Below are positions 11,701-21,847 of a stretch of DNA of 64,000 nucleotides, piece by piece. Numbering within the stretch: the first letter of the stretch is position 1; every line of letters begins with the position of its first letter. The position numbers and the translations under genes are program-made. The notes under the pieces were generated by a model. That model was given only the letters and a program-made list of their open reading frames with translations, made no database searches and was not told the DNA's origin. The stretch spans positions 10,901,329 to 10,965,328 of the forward strand of contig CM068590.1 of NCBI GenBank assembly GCA_035048485.1. The letters run 5' to 3'. The stretch is from Pteria penguin (lineage: Eukaryota; Mollusca; Bivalvia; Pterioida; Pteriidae).

Positions 11701-14700
11701 ATACTTATATAATTTTTTAGATCTTCAGACTCCTTAATCCAGGAAATTGCCTTCGGAAAATAATTACTATAGTGATAGCAGTTATATTAGTTTATACTAT
11801 TTAACATATGATTTTGTAGTCTTGTATAATATGATAATGAATTATAATTGGTAAATATTGCAGTGGTTTATACACATAACTTAAGCATAAAACTCTAGTT
11901 TCCAGCCTTAAAAATCAATAGTAAGAAGATACTCCCGATGCATTTTGGTATAAATCAAACAAATAATGTTCACGCATATTTATATATTACACAAATATTA
12001 CTACAGTATATCGTCAAAACATATCATAGCCATATGTCATATATTTTTAATAAAACGTTGAATATAACAATATATCTTGTAAAAAACAAAACTGTTTACT
12101 TATATTTATATCTTTAATAGAACAACAGTGAAGTCAAAACATCGTGAGCATCTCCTGTAAATAATGAGTTTCTACTTTCATTATCATATTTTATCGTTTC
12201 TTCTTTTATGTTCACTCGATTTCATTTTTCTTACAAGAATATTTGCCTGCTTTGTTAAAAACGCCACCTATGTTTTTTTAGTGTACATACATCCTAATAA
12301 TGCTTCAAAAATCGCATGAAATAGAGATAGTGAGGAATGATTTACTCTCTACGCCTATTGTGGCTGGAGTCCTCGGAAAGTCAGGACATGGAGGAGGAGT
12401 TGGTGAAACTCAAAATTCGATCACAAAGCAGGCACCTAAACGGCACAGAATGGAAACAGAAATAATCTTAAACGTATCGGTCAAGCATACATATAGATAA
12501 TTAATTGTGATTGATATCATATCTGTCGTATTTTTGTCGCATGAACACTTTTGTATAAGGACAACTCCAGGGCAGTGTGATTATTCTGATTCCCTTTTTA
12601 AATAGATTCCAAAAATCTGCACAAATCTTACTTTTATATCAACTCATTTCAATCACTGTTTTTACAGCGATACAACTAAAACTTGTAATTATGCAAGATC
12701 CATGAATCATAATTGTGTGTTCTAACCGAATCACATTACGTGCTACATTCGGCTAAGTAATACACAGACTTATTCTTCGTTCTGCTTGCTGGGTATCGTT
12801 GCCTTTGTGACGCGTAACACACACACCCCTTTTTCAGCTGGTAGTGTGATCATGACTCCACGCTATGCCCGTGTGCAAATCTTGCAGCATCATATCCGGC
12901 TAATTTAATTTGTGTAATTAGATAACAGGGATCAACATTATCTTCTATAAACATTCATTTACTTTATTAAATATCTTAAAGACTTTTTCCCTATCCCTCT
13001 ATCTATCGATATGCCGTTTGTGAGTCCTATGTTTTATTAGCACCAGATAAAGTTTAGTTCTATTCCTATTATTACAATAACATCGAATAAGTTGATATGC
13101 AGAGTAAATCCCTCATTATATGATCACTTTAAATATAACATTAAATAAGATATGAAAAGAATTGACAAAAGAATCCCAATAATATCCCGATTATTTTTTC
13201 GTTGGAAAGACTGCTTAAATGACCGTACAGATAGTTATATTTATAGGTGTATGTATTTGTAGTGGCTGGAGTCGCCATTTTCCCCTATCATCACAAAGTT
13301 GAATCAGTTAACATTTTGTTTTTATCATATCCGTGCAAACCGAGAAACTGAGAGACCGGTAACGCGTATAATGTCTGTAATGGAGTTGTATCACAACAAA
13401 ATATTTTTGCAACATTATCTATATTCATCTGCACTTTACTCATAGAGCTGAAAATAAAATATTTTTTTCTGCTTTAATAACTTAAAATATTATTATTCAT
13501 ATATACGTGTTTTACCTTGAACGTGCCACTTTTTAGTATCTTGATAATAATGACAATTTCCAATGCTTATGTCGATTCCCTCGGTACTTTGTGTATTCCT
13601 TCTGTCTTTACCCAATAATGCCTTCACAAGTGTTGTCTTACCGACACCATAGTGTCCGATAAACATACAGCGGATGATGTTTGACGACAACCTTCCTCTA
13701 CGTAGGGCCTTGTAATATAGCGCTATTGCTTCATCCCCTTGTCGAAAGATTTCCTTTGGTGTTTGTTTTTGAAAATCTGTTTAATGATTAATGATGGTTT
13801 ATAAACAAAGTACGGAAAAGTCAAGACTAAGAATTGAACAAGCGGTACTTTATTACATCATTCATGTACATGTATTTTACCAATGTACAAACCTAAAATC
13901 ACTCTTTCTGTGATTTACGATACCTCGAAGACACGGGTTTTACTTTAGGTATTATTTGTTTAGTGTTTGATACAAAGCAATCGTTCACATTTCTTGCACA
14001 AAGAAGGATCGTTGAACATTGATATTGGGATAAGTATTCCATTGTTGTCTTACATTCAGATTATGGTGTGTATGTTTATTTTGAAAAAAAATCCCAAATA
14101 TTAGAGAATAGCACTGATTCTTGTTCTATAATGTGATGTATCTTACGTCTAATATATTAATAAAAAATTCGAAAGAAACTGGTGTCAAGAGACTTTAGTA
14201 CTAACAACAATATAAGAGAATAGTCACGGAACCCTGAGGTTATGAGGTGAGACCAGGTGCCCGGGAGGAGTAAGCATCCACTCAATGGCTAGCCACATAG
14301 AATATAGAATGACCTTATATATAGATAGATAGATTGATTGATACAATACAAGTCCCTTAAGATTCCCAGGTGGGGTAAAGACATTACGATTCATAAATTG
14401 CAATATTTCGTAAATTGCGATATCTTATGAAATGAAAGTTTAAATTTATATATAAGCAATGTGATACAGACTCGCAGTATTATATTATATTCATTTTTTT
14501 TTTATGAAACAGCACTCTGTCATTGCCACATTACATCATGTAAAATGTATAATTTAAGTTAAATCTTCCATTGCTGGCTGACAGAACAGTCAGCATCAAT
14601 ATTTGAACACATTACTTTTAAACTGTCAAATACTAGTTCAAAATAAATGAGGAAGACATGAATTTAACATTTAATTTAGTACGTTTTTGCATCAAAATTT

Positions 14701-15107
14701 GCAAGTACTTACTTTCATATATCTGAAAAAAAAAACCGAAAATGTTTAATATTTACTGTTTTAATACCTTATATATAAATTAAAAATACGTCAATGTTTA
14801 ACATTTTTAATATTGAATTGAAGGCAAGATAGGAAAGCAACAGACACAATATCTTTATAACAATCACAACAACATTATCAATATCGATACACTTAGTTGA
14901 AGAACAATTGGCTTGACCAAGGTATATAGAGATTTTTTTTATAATCTGCAGGTGAATTTTGCTAGTATTATAATTCATATATATATAATGTTTCCTACCT
15001 CTTGGATGAAACGAAGATGATATACAATTATGTAATTTATTGCAAGCAACAAAAGCAATTAAAATAAGATTGACTGAGATCATTACAATGAACACAATTA
15101 TCACCAT
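5158..15107 (-). CDS. ROCO (Roc-COR) protein with membrane segment and two death domains; gene span
   Basis: Spliced minus-strand host gene. Exons, 5' to 3', are 15107?-14999, 13776-13516, (one not found), 11663-11426, 11201-11098, 10837-9743, 9446-9407, 6335-6055, 5837-5807 and 5465-5158. Every accepted junction uses AG/GT sites, and the phases join without a stop: +1 into the Roc exon, +1 into 11201, 0 into 10837, 0 into 9446, +1 into 6335, 0 into 5837 and +1 into 5465. Domain order is hydrophobic segment, Roc GTPase (P-loop GHYGVGKTT, WDFAGQ, GTHCD), COR, then two death domains. Roc-COR proteins are GTP-controlled dimeric switches, and death domains recruit adaptors, so a role in innate immune or cell-death signalling at a membrane is inferred. 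The 5' end is uncertain: ATG at 15107 would give an N-terminal anchor, but upstream exons remain possible. Confidence 0.85.
5807..5837 (-). CDS. ROCO gene, 31-base exon
   Basis: A tiny exon bounded by TTTGCAG and GTGAGT. It encodes ALRNKKDPRT plus one base. It starts in phase 0 after the CAG end of the preceding exon and leaves one base, exactly what the last exon needs. It finishes the final helix of the first death domain (AL...K..P). It is too short to be found by ORF length; support comes from both splice sites and both phases. Confidence 0.8.
6055..6335 (-). CDS. ROCO gene exon: first death domain
   Basis: 281 bases between acceptor TTCTTAG and donor GTAAAT. The reading opens with LTEQEKRHQLDEV and runs through MRLLTAHLDLSESDLKHIEY, then MLIERWKNQQ and IGQLQAVLDGSPVDPHLLCQ. 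That is a death-domain helix pattern with the usual Trp in the fourth helix. It begins two bases into a codon, matching the single base left by the 9446-9407 exon, and ends in phase 0. It lies directly C-terminal to the COR domain. Confidence 0.85.
6725..6995 (+). mobile_element. tRNA-derived SINE
   Basis: The head has pol III box A (TGGCCTAGCGG, 6730-6740) and box B (GGTTTGATTCC, 6772-6782). The body contains GGCACGTTAAAGATCCC, a sequence common in mollusc SINEs, and an A-rich tail with ATCAATCAATGAATC. It is inserted in the intron between the first death-domain exon and the linker exon of the ROCO gene. Fragments of the same body appear reversed near 24,850 and 44,285. Confidence 0.85.
7140..7870 (-). 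pseudogene. Tc1/mariner transposase, decayed
   Basis: On the minus strand, 7783-7571 resembles the N-terminal DNA-binding region, with YREVTFLGNRVQSA and LGRISPRTPIKR. 7543-7232 matches the Tc1 DDE core: LLGGRNVMVCVGITTHGRTT, SLTGVRYCGEIV and LQQGNIRTHNARVL (family: QQDNARPHTARV, so the second Asp is lost). Beyond it, near 7230-7150, PAMPTDLSPIEYV is followed by a stop, the region of the third acidic residue. Frame breaks and substitutions make it non-functional. It lies in an intron of the ROCO gene, in the gene's orientation. Confidence 0.85.
8670..8731. repeat. (TC)n microsatellite
   Basis: About 31 TC units. The LSLSLS and ERERER ORFs over it are artefacts. Confidence 0.98.
8835..9350 (-). 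mobile_element. Partial copy of the GTTAACGC MITE family
   Basis: This matches the reverse complement of the right half of the element at 22,630-23,675. Shared landmarks are GTTAACGTGAAGTTTG, GCACACGCGTTTG, GTTAACGCAGATTTCCTCGT, GCCACGTTCGCTT and AGAGAAGGATTT. Both then run into an AT-rich section with ATAATAATAACGATGATAA. The terminal 22-base inverted repeat is missing here, so it is truncated. Lies in the ROCO gene's large intron. Confidence 0.8.
9407..9446 (-). CDS. ROCO gene, 40-base linker exon
   Basis: Bounded by TTTCTAG and GTAATA. It encodes NEVIGKQCQSNCQ plus one base, a short Cys-containing linker between the COR exon and the first death domain. Phase 0 in and +1 out fit both neighbours. 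It was found only because the phases of the flanking exons required it. The 3-kb intron downstream (6336-9406) holds a SINE, a dead Tc1/mariner, a (TC)n tract and a MITE copy. Confidence 0.75.
9743..10837 (-). CDS. ROCO gene, large exon: COR domain
   Basis: 1095 bases, 365 codons in phase 0, between acceptor CTCAACAG and donor GTAAGA. It begins DLTKIKEEICNHF, directly after the Roc GTHCD exon. It contains the COR signature: IPLSWASLQQQF, then LTFLHDLGYILYY with VILDPQCLVAAI, then KEHLLAVMEKLDLICLPQQ and YYFVPCMVDIRPSKLL. In Roc-COR proteins this region mediates dimerisation and couples GTP state to signalling. No kinase domain follows, so it is not LRRK-like; two death domains follow instead, recalling DAPK1 and MFHAS1-type ROCO relatives. 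The ORF could start at a TTG at 10855, but that lies in the intron. Confidence 0.9.
11098..11201 (-). CDS. ROCO gene exon: Roc G4 motif
   Basis: 104 bases between acceptor TATATAG and donor GTAATG. It encodes YMEFWVGSIKTYAP, then FPKIIVIGTHCDEVL. THCD is the guanine-specificity motif (G4, T/NKxD class). It enters two bases into a codon and leaves in phase 0, matching both neighbours. Everything upstream of 11201 in the longer open frame is intron. Confidence 0.85.
11426..11663 (-). CDS. ROCO gene exon: Roc G3 motif
   Basis: It encodes VVRRVVMSETLFANIVDQ, then IIQIQFWDFAGQRIYQTTHQ, the G3 (DxxG) motif and following switch region typical of Roc domains. It continues LSSRSLYFLVFNMAMGL and ends at donor GGTAATTTC, leaving one base that joins the 11201 exon. 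The 5' boundary is less certain: the best acceptor is AAATAG before 11663, which needs a preceding exon ending in phase 0. The G1 exon ends with one extra base, so an exon of length 3n+2 is missing between 11,664 and 13,515. Confidence 0.8.
11664..13515. other. ROCO intron region with one unlocated exon
   Basis: The splice phases of the flanking exons require at least one more coding exon here. The 12,297-12,500 patch is less AT-rich than its surroundings and has a 66-codon plus-strand ORF, but neither strand reads as Roc sequence. A minus-strand stretch near 11,700-11,760 is open but lacks splice sites in the right phase. Otherwise no gene seen. Confidence 0.4.
13516..13776 (-). CDS. ROCO gene exon: Roc P-loop (G1, G2)
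   Basis: 261 bases between acceptor TTAAACAG and donor GTAAAA. It encodes FQKQTPKEIFRQGDEAIALY, then ALRRGRLSSNIIRCMFIGHYGVGKTTLVKALLG (P-loop, Walker A GHYGVGKT) and STEGIDIS (G2 threonine region). It starts two bases into a codon, exactly completing the single base left by the membrane exon at 14999. The nominal ATG at 13690 is internal; the open frame and acceptor extend the exon 5' by 29 codons. Coordinates were fixed from splice sites. Confidence 0.88.
13777..14998. other. ROCO intron; no other gene seen
   Basis: AT-rich intron between the membrane exon and the Roc P-loop exon. A 10-base segment at 14713-14722 has perfect splice signals (TTTTTCAG and GTAAGT), but including it would break the frame. 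Confidence 0.5.
14999..15107 (-). CDS. ROCO gene, putative first exon: transmembrane segment
   Basis: The frame reads MVIIVFIVMISVNLILIAFV, then ACNKLHNCISSSFHPR, about 20 hydrophobic residues followed by a short Cys/basic stretch. Donor GTAGGA follows 14999. It leaves one base, joining the Roc exon as an Asp codon with no stop. The hydrophobic run is open to an in-frame TGA at 15132-15134 with no AG acceptor before it. Either translation starts at ATG 15107 (N-terminal signal anchor), or the exon begins at the CTCAG near 15082 and an upstream exon supplies the N terminus. Membrane location is an inference. Confidence 0.55.
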
Positions 15108-15858
15108 GCCAAAGATTACCCACAACAAATATCATAGAGGTGTTCCATATTTGGATATATTAACGTGGCGAAGAAACATATCAATCGCAATAGGTATATT
15201 GGCTTGAAATTTACAGTATTTACCACTGAATTGTACCTAATATAAGTAGAGTATTTTAATGCCTACCTCTTTTATTTCTTTCTTTGTGTTGTTCAGGAAT
15301 GATACACCTTTCTAACAACATATAAAATAAATTCAATTTGAAAATTGTTTCTAAGATGACGCAGCACATTAAAGAGGATTCATGATTTACTAACGTCAAT
15401 TTATCGCGATTTCATACCTTCTATCAAATTGCTGATCAAATGTCTGTCACGCTATGTGCCAATAAAATTGTTCGATGAACTATTTATTATTTTATTTTGC
15501 CCCCGACATCAATAAATTAGGTGACAGCTAAATTTTACCAAACTATTACGACCCATATAAATCTAATTAGCGCATGGTGAAAATCGATTTCATTCGAATA
15601 AATCGTTATACCATAGGTAAGAGAAGGCTCTGTTCTATATAAACCCTAGTGGGCATAACTTTTAGATTCATTTCTGTTACCGTGATTTAAGTAACGGAAA
15701 TCCGCAATATTCAAGGACAAAATATCAAAGAAAAATAATAGTAGTAATGACTAAGGTGTATATTGGACAAGACCAAAGACACTATAAAAAGTACAGAATT
15801 CAGCGCGGCAATACACGATTATACAATCAAGAGAAAACAAAATGTGTATGTAGCTGAT

Positions 15859-15861
<3 letters not shown>

Positions 15862-15937
<76 letters not shown>
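15862..15937. repeat. (AT)n microsatellite
   Basis: About 38 AT units. Confidence 0.98.
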
Positions 15938-15941
<4 letters not shown>

Positions 15942-16527
15942 CAAACAATTATGTATAGATTCGTACAAGTGTTTCCAAACGACATCATAATAACATGCTG
16001 CTAATGAACAGATATCCAAACATATATTCCTTATAATCTGTTCAGACGAAGTTTTCCATGTTATCAGTAATGTGTCACCTCAAGCAGTATGTATAGAATG
16101 TAAACACAAATGGTGGAAACGACGTCGTGCAAGATATCATTGAATACCTCTACATCAAATTAAATTTCTCACACTGACAAATGAACAGATTCAATGAATC
16201 TAGCAGGTGGAACAATAAGCAAACATTAAAAACTATGTTAAAGATCATGGAACCACCTGCATCTAGCTCTTTTTCTATGGGTATATAATTGCTGTATGTA
16301 TTTATTTCAATTTAACAGAAAAAAAGGTCAAGCGAAGAGAAAAGAAATGAAATTAGAATACAAAGTCGACAAACTAGAAATCGATTTGCTTAAGTCCTAG
16401 AAAAAAGATTGAGGTAAATAAATTTTATCATTGGAAAAAAGCATATGCATTGTATAACCATGGCAGACTTTCATCCTTCTACAGTCCAAGTCCGCTGCAA
16501 GAGGAAGAAGGAAATTAAGAACAATAC

Positions 16528-16530
<3 letters not shown>

Positions 16531-16559
<29 letters not shown>
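16531..16559. repeat. (AG)n microsatellite
   Basis: About 14 AG units. Confidence 0.97.
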
Positions 16560-16562
<3 letters not shown>

Positions 16563-17359
16563 TTGTATGGACAGCTTTATAAAGGAAGTTTAATTTCACA
16601 AATAAAAAGAAAATGATAAACAGGTCTCTTGTCCTCGTCAGGTGCCGCATGTCACTGTTAACTGTCAGTCAACAGTGGGTAAACACAGCCAAATGCACAT
16701 CTGTAAAGCCAAAAAAAAAAAATGGATCATGTAAGAATTCGAAGGGCTAAGCGTGTTGTGACCTAATAATTAAATGCAGGTCTAGATGATTCTAGTGTTG
16801 TAGAGAGGCAGCATCTTTACACTTTTTGTGAAGTCTAAATGTAGAGTTGTTACATACTGATGCTAGAATTTCTGATATCCAATAGTCAAATGATTTTGTT
16901 TAAATTCCTGAATTCCAATATCCTGGGTATTCAGCTAAACGCATTGCTATGATGATGTATAATACTCATAAGTATAAAATTTGATTACAAGTCAATTTCT
17001 TTCTAATCTAATTAATTCAAGAGACTATGGAGCAATATTCCCCGCCTGAGCACATTACATTAATCAACAGTTGACCTTATCTATGACAGTGCATTGGTGA
17101 CAATTCTGGATCTTTTTTGCTTGGTAGACGAGAAGACAGAAGACATCTGATCAGGCTGTATGTCAAAATTACCAGAAACATGTGCATAACAGCATTCATC
17201 TTGCCTGTAAACTTTCATTAAAATCCCTTCATCGTTTCAAAAGACTATACTGTAAACATGATCCTGCCAATAACTGCTAAAATCATTCACTTCCAACAGC
17301 ATATAATACATATGAATAATGCTCTTTGCCTCTTTATCACATGCCAGAGAGAATTATAT

Positions 17360-17507
17360 ATATTATATTATGGATCTCATGATCCATTATTGGTTCTTTG
17401 CATTACGATTTATTGTCTACGTTCTAGCTGTGTGGCTTATAAAAAGTCAACGTTGATCTCGTCTTTCCTGAGCTATACTCCAGTGGTAAACGTTCTCCAA
17501 TCTGTCG
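17360..17507 (+). repeat. 5' LTR of decayed Gypsy
   Basis: Matches 21,328-21,476 and 42,273-42,410. Shared: GGATCTCATGATCCATTATT, GTTCTTTGC, ATTGTCTACGTTCT, CTTATAAAAAGTCAACG (TATA-like), TCGTCTTTCCTGAGC and CTGTCG at the end. The start is blurred by substitutions. Confidence 0.75.
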
Positions 17508-17518
17508 TGGTGGCAGCG
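17508..17518 (+). promoter_or_regulatory. Primer binding site, tRNA-Leu type
   Basis: TGGTGGCAGCG directly follows the LTR and complements the 3' end (CGCTGCCACCA) of a tRNA-Leu. It is the same primer type as the young Gypsy element at 51,034. Confidence 0.7.
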
Positions 17519-17729
17519 TCATATGAATTTCCGTCATCCTGTAGAATTGAAATACCACACACGAACTTCATAGTCGTGTAGCTCGCCAAACAAAAACGAA
17601 TTGTACAGAGGAAATTCGCGAACGGCATAGCAGGTACTCGGCGTACACCGAATTGATGCTTATCAAAACACGAAACAGTAAATAGTTTTGAAAACTGGAA
17701 GCAAAACATTATATATACTCTGTCCCTAG

Positions 17730-20700
17730 ATCAGAATTGCCCCTTTCCTCCCTTATCTATTAGACTTCTCCAACATAAAATTAGAAGCAAATGAACGCCC
17801 TGAAGACTTGTATCAGAGAATGATGGCGTTCGCTGTAGACAATATATTGAGACACGACTCCAACACGACTCCCACCATGGACAAAACGTCCTCCAAGATG
17901 AGGAGATCACACCAACGTTAGAGAATTTCATTGTCTTCACATGGCTCCGACTAATTCACAACGAATTACCTAAATTAATAAAACAACGGTATAAGACTGA
18001 ACTGCGGGACAGGACGTTGGCATATATTAAAGCCGAAATATCTCAAGCCCTCGAATCGCTATTGGAGGAAATTCACGAAACAGAGGAAGCAAGGGCAATG
18101 CGAGCTGCTGTATCACAGTTCCGTCCTCATACTCAACACACTTAACACCACTCAAGCAATCTAATCACCCGAATTTCTAAAAGTCGTGTCCATTATGTAA
18201 ATGTGCTCGGCGTCCTCATAACCATTTCTTAAACCGTTACAATTACCTCCCTATCCAGGGCCGTCAGTACCTAGCTCGAGCTCGTCAAATGGGAGACTAT
18301 TTTGAGGAGGATGATATTAACATTCCAGATGATGAGGATAGCATTCCTACCCATGACATGGCTCTTCACCAACAGAGTGGTTATTCGTCAATCCTCTTAC
18401 TTAAATGCCTTCTATCGTCAGTATCCTCTCAAACTAACTATCGACAGTGGAGCCACAGGCAACATGATCCAGGAGTCTTTAGCTACCAGACTAAATTAAT
18501 TTATTCAAAAATCTACTCAAATCGCACGCCAAGCTGATGGTTCTTGCCCACTCAAATTAGTAGGTGAAAAACGATTCGACTTACACGGAAATCATACACA
18601 CCATTTTGAGGGCCTGGTTGTTAACAATATTGAAACCGAAGTACTTGCCGGAATCCCCTTTATGGAACTTCATGACATTGCAATCCGACCCCTCAACAAA
18701 TCACCATCGTGTTCTCAGAGGACCCGCACAATCTGCTACCGTTTTGCACGGAGAATACACAGGACGACATAGCCAAAACCAAAAACATTATTGCTGTAGA
18801 ACCTCATAATTATACTATACAACTAGTGGTCCCCAGAAGAGAGACTGCCAAAACCGTCCTTCAGCATCTCAGGATTCTTACGAATCCCAAACGACACGGA
18901 CGAACCAATTTCATTACATAGAAATGAAAATATATGCCGTGCTCGCTCTACATTTATTCCAGTATCTGACACTAACATCCCGGGTTACAATGGTTATTTT
19001 GGAAACAGAGGGGAAAAGCAGCACGGGGCCTACCCAACCTCCCCAACGAAAGGGAAGATTACCCAATACTCTAAGGATCAACTCTGTCTATACAGGAAAT
19101 ATTTGACAATCTAGATGAGTTGAGCGTTTTCTGTTGACCTGAAGATCACAATCTTGACGTTGAATATGTTAACTCCTCCTTTCTCATCCAAAAGCCGCCT
19201 GGAGATTATCGATTAGTAACAGCCTACTAATGAAGGACGCTATAGTAAACCACAACCCTCACTAATGCCTGATGTAGATTCCACTCTTCGTCAAATCGCT
19301 CAATGGAATTATCTTATCATTACAGACATAAAAGCTTACTACCAAATTCCTCTATCAATGTCATCTAGGAAATACTGCGGTGTTGTTACATCGTTCAAGG
19401 GTGTACGTGCATATGCCAACTGTGCAATGGGTATTCCGGGGGATCCGAATCGGCTCTAGAAGAGCTGATGTGTCATGTTTTAGGTGACTATGTACAAGAG
19501 GGTATAGTGGCTAAACTCGCAGATGACCTCTACATAGGAGGAAACACCCCAGAGGACCTATTATTTAATTGGAGAAAAGTCTTACACAACCTGAAATTAT
19601 GCAACCTACGTTTATCTGCAAGCAAAACCATAATTGCACCTTCACGTGCTAACACACTTGGATGGACTTGGCAACTTGGAATTACAGCCAGCCCACACCG
19701 CATTACAATGCTTTTCGATATGTTCATCTCCTCAAACTTTATCAGGCTTGCGTTCGTTCATAGGAGCATACAAAGTTCTTTCCCGAGTCCTAAATGACTG
19801 TTCGCATACATTAGCCCCTCTCGATTAGACAGTGGTCGGTAAAGAATCAAAGGAGACGTTAAATAGGACAGAAGAACTATCTTCTGCTTTCAAAAGTGCT
19901 GAAGCTAACCTAATGTCAAACAAATCTATCTTACTACCAAAACCCAATAACGACCCCTGGATTGTAAAAGATGGGGCATTACGAAGTCAAGGCCTAGGAG
20001 CAACTTTGTACATCAGTTGCAACAAAAAAAATTACATCTAGCCGAATTTTTCAGCGCTCATCTCCACATAAACCAAGTCTTATTGTTACCATGCGAAATA
20101 GAAGCTTTGTCAATAGCAGCAGCAGTGAAACACTTTAGCCCGTCCATAATTCTATGTAAAAGCTTCGCGTGTGTTCCTGCGGACAGCAAGCCCTGCGTTT
20201 AGGCTTATGAAAAACATACACCTTTCTTTCTACAGCAAGCCGTTACCAAGTCCGCATTTAGCAAATCTCCGATGCTGCTATCTTGCAGTCAGACTTTGCC
20301 AACTGCAATGCCCCAGACTGCACGGAACCATCCAGCCAGATTTGCACATTTGTCTTTGTTTCGGGAGTGTCTGTAGTGCGTAACTTATCCGTCCAAGATA
20401 TTATGAATGGTTCAGTCAAGCTCCCGTATACAAGTATATCAGCTTGGCTAGCAACCCAAACCGAGGGTAAAGACCTTCGCCGAACAAAACCCACCTAGTC
20501 CAGGGAACTCGACCCTCCAAATGCTAAGGACGTAAAGCGAAATCTGCAAACTGCATCCGTAGCACCTGATGGCCTGATAACAGTTAAACGCCAAATACCC
20601 TTTTACCAACAGTATGGACTGTATTGTCGTACCACGTAACGTACTCCACGGTTTACTCGCCTCTCTATATGTCAAACTAAATCATCCATCCGCCAATCAA

Positions 20701-20990
20701 AAACGTCTTCTGTCGCAATTTCTACGCTCTGAACATTGACAATGCTCGTAAGTGAAGGATGTCACGCTCATTTTCAACATCCTCAAGAAACCAGTGATCC
20801 ACCGGAAAACTTAGGCCTATCCTTCGCCGCAGATATCATGAAAAAAGAGCCACAACTTAGTTTTGCGCTAAACCATAACTTCGTACACATTAGCCATTAC
20901 TATCTCCGACGAAAAACATACGTCTATCAGGGATGGTCTTCTTTAATTCTGCATGGGTTTGGGCCCTCTTCAGTTATACGAACATTGATG
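17730..20990 (+). pseudogene. gag-pol remains of decayed Gypsy
   Basis: Pieces in order. 17,880-18,140 is capsid-like ([20 protein letters not shown], then [20 protein letters not shown]). 18,186-18,250 is a CPLC...H.H knuckle with the last Cys changed. Near 18,430 is the protease LTIDSGATGNMI. 19,265-19,460 is reverse transcriptase ([22 protein letters not shown]). 19,468-19,730 holds the catalytic LADDLYIG and [10 protein letters not shown]. 19,740-20,050 covers the connection and RNase H start ([34 protein letters not shown]). 20,040-20,210 continues RNase H ([19 protein letters not shown]). 20,500-20,985 is integrase-like (SFAADIMKKE, GPSSVIRT). Frameshifts separate nearly every domain. 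The order PR-RT-RH-INT is standard Gypsy. Confidence 0.8.
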
Positions 20991-21327
20991 TGTTCTGGGG
21001 CAGAATAATCCCCATTATTGTGTAGTTCCGTTGGGCAGTTTACCCAGGGAATTCGTGTGCAAAATATTTCAAGTTTAGTACTAATTAGTAGTGTTCCGTA
21101 TTCATAGTGTTCTATGTTATTTCCGAGTTGTACAATGTTCTACAGGACAAAAAAGAAGCTATTTCAATTAGTAAATGTCATGTGTTTGTGACTCATTTTC
21201 TGCATCTAACAATCAAAAACAAAACAAAACAAAACAAAACAGAAAACAGAAACAGAAAAAATGAAAACAAAAAAAAAATTAAAACCAAAAAACCGCAAGA
21301 AACAAACAAACAAAAAAAGTTATAAAA

Positions 21328-21476
21328 TGTTATATATTACGGATCTCATGATCCATTATTGGTTCTTTGCCCTACGAGTTATTGTCTACGTTCTCGCTGT
21401 GTGCCTTATAAAAAGTCAACGTTGATTTCGTCTTTCCTGAGCAATACTGCTGTGGTAAGAGTTCTCCAGTCTGTCG
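21328..21476 (+). repeat. 3' LTR of decayed Gypsy
   Basis: Begins TGTTATATATTACGG after the A-rich tract and ends CTGTCG. It matches 17,360-17,507. The sequence beyond it is shared with copy 2 and is therefore flank, not LTR. Confidence 0.75.
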
Positions 21477-21748
21477 ATTAATATCATATTCATTTTAATA
21501 AAGATAGAACATACATACAGTTTAATAATGCGTGCATAGTTCCGTTGCGAACGCACATGAAAATAGGGAGGCCTTGAGGTAGATAACGTTTCGTTATTTT
21601 GGCGGTAAAATTTACGTCATTTTCATGGATCACGTGAAATGTACTGCGTAAAAATACACACGAATTGAATTCACATGAGGTAGTATATCATAACAGTTTA
21701 TTCTAACTCTATTATTATGGTATGTATTCTGTTTGTTGTAATGATTAC

Positions 21749-21847
21749 CTTATTTGCCAATTTGATGTTAGCACCAGCTTTCAGCAGCATATCGACTAGT
21801 TGCCGATTTTCTCTTGAAACAGCTAAATGTAATGGGCAATTTCCGAC
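21749..21847 (-). CDS. Ankyrin-repeat exon, copy 1
   Basis: A 99-base minus-strand exon, phase 0 at both ends, between acceptor TTTGTGACAG and donor GTAATC. It encodes exactly one 33-residue ankyrin repeat: VGNCPLHLAVSRENRQ, then LVDMLLKAGANIKLANK. The TPLHLA-like, LV..LL and GA.I positions are conserved. One repeat per symmetrical exon is a familiar design for ankyrin arrays. Flanking exons are not visible in the window, so this may be part of a larger gene whose other exons lie outside, or a stranded duplicate. It differs from copy 2 (42,684-42,782) at a few residues. Confidence 0.75.

Larger units (their letters stand above)
15108..17359. other. Upstream of ROCO gene; no further gene seen
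   Basis: AT-rich sequence with two microsatellites. It may include the promoter or further 5' exons of the ROCO gene. An AAAAGAG/GTAGGC donor-like sequence sits near 15,265 on the minus strand, but no protein-like exon could be framed around it. Confidence 0.4.
17360..21476 (+). mobile_element. Decayed Ty3/Gypsy LTR retrotransposon with short LTRs
   Basis: Flanked by short direct repeats (17,360-17,507 and 21,328-21,476, about 148 bases), with a tRNA-Leu-type primer site just inside. Gag, protease, reverse transcriptase, RNase H and integrase remains run in Gypsy order on the plus strand, split by many frameshifts and stops. The end of pol is deleted near 20,988, where homology to the second copy (41,901) begins. 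The 3' LTR is preceded by an (AAAAC)n-type A-rich stretch. Confidence 0.8.

Noticed and set aside
12300..12500. 66-codon plus-strand ORF as a gene or Roc exon
   Set aside because: No family resemblance on either strand and no splice sites in the phase required by the flanking exons.
14713..14722. 10-base microexon between the ROCO membrane and Roc exons
   Set aside because: Splice signals are perfect, but including it leaves two spare bases where the Roc exon needs one; direct joining keeps the frame.
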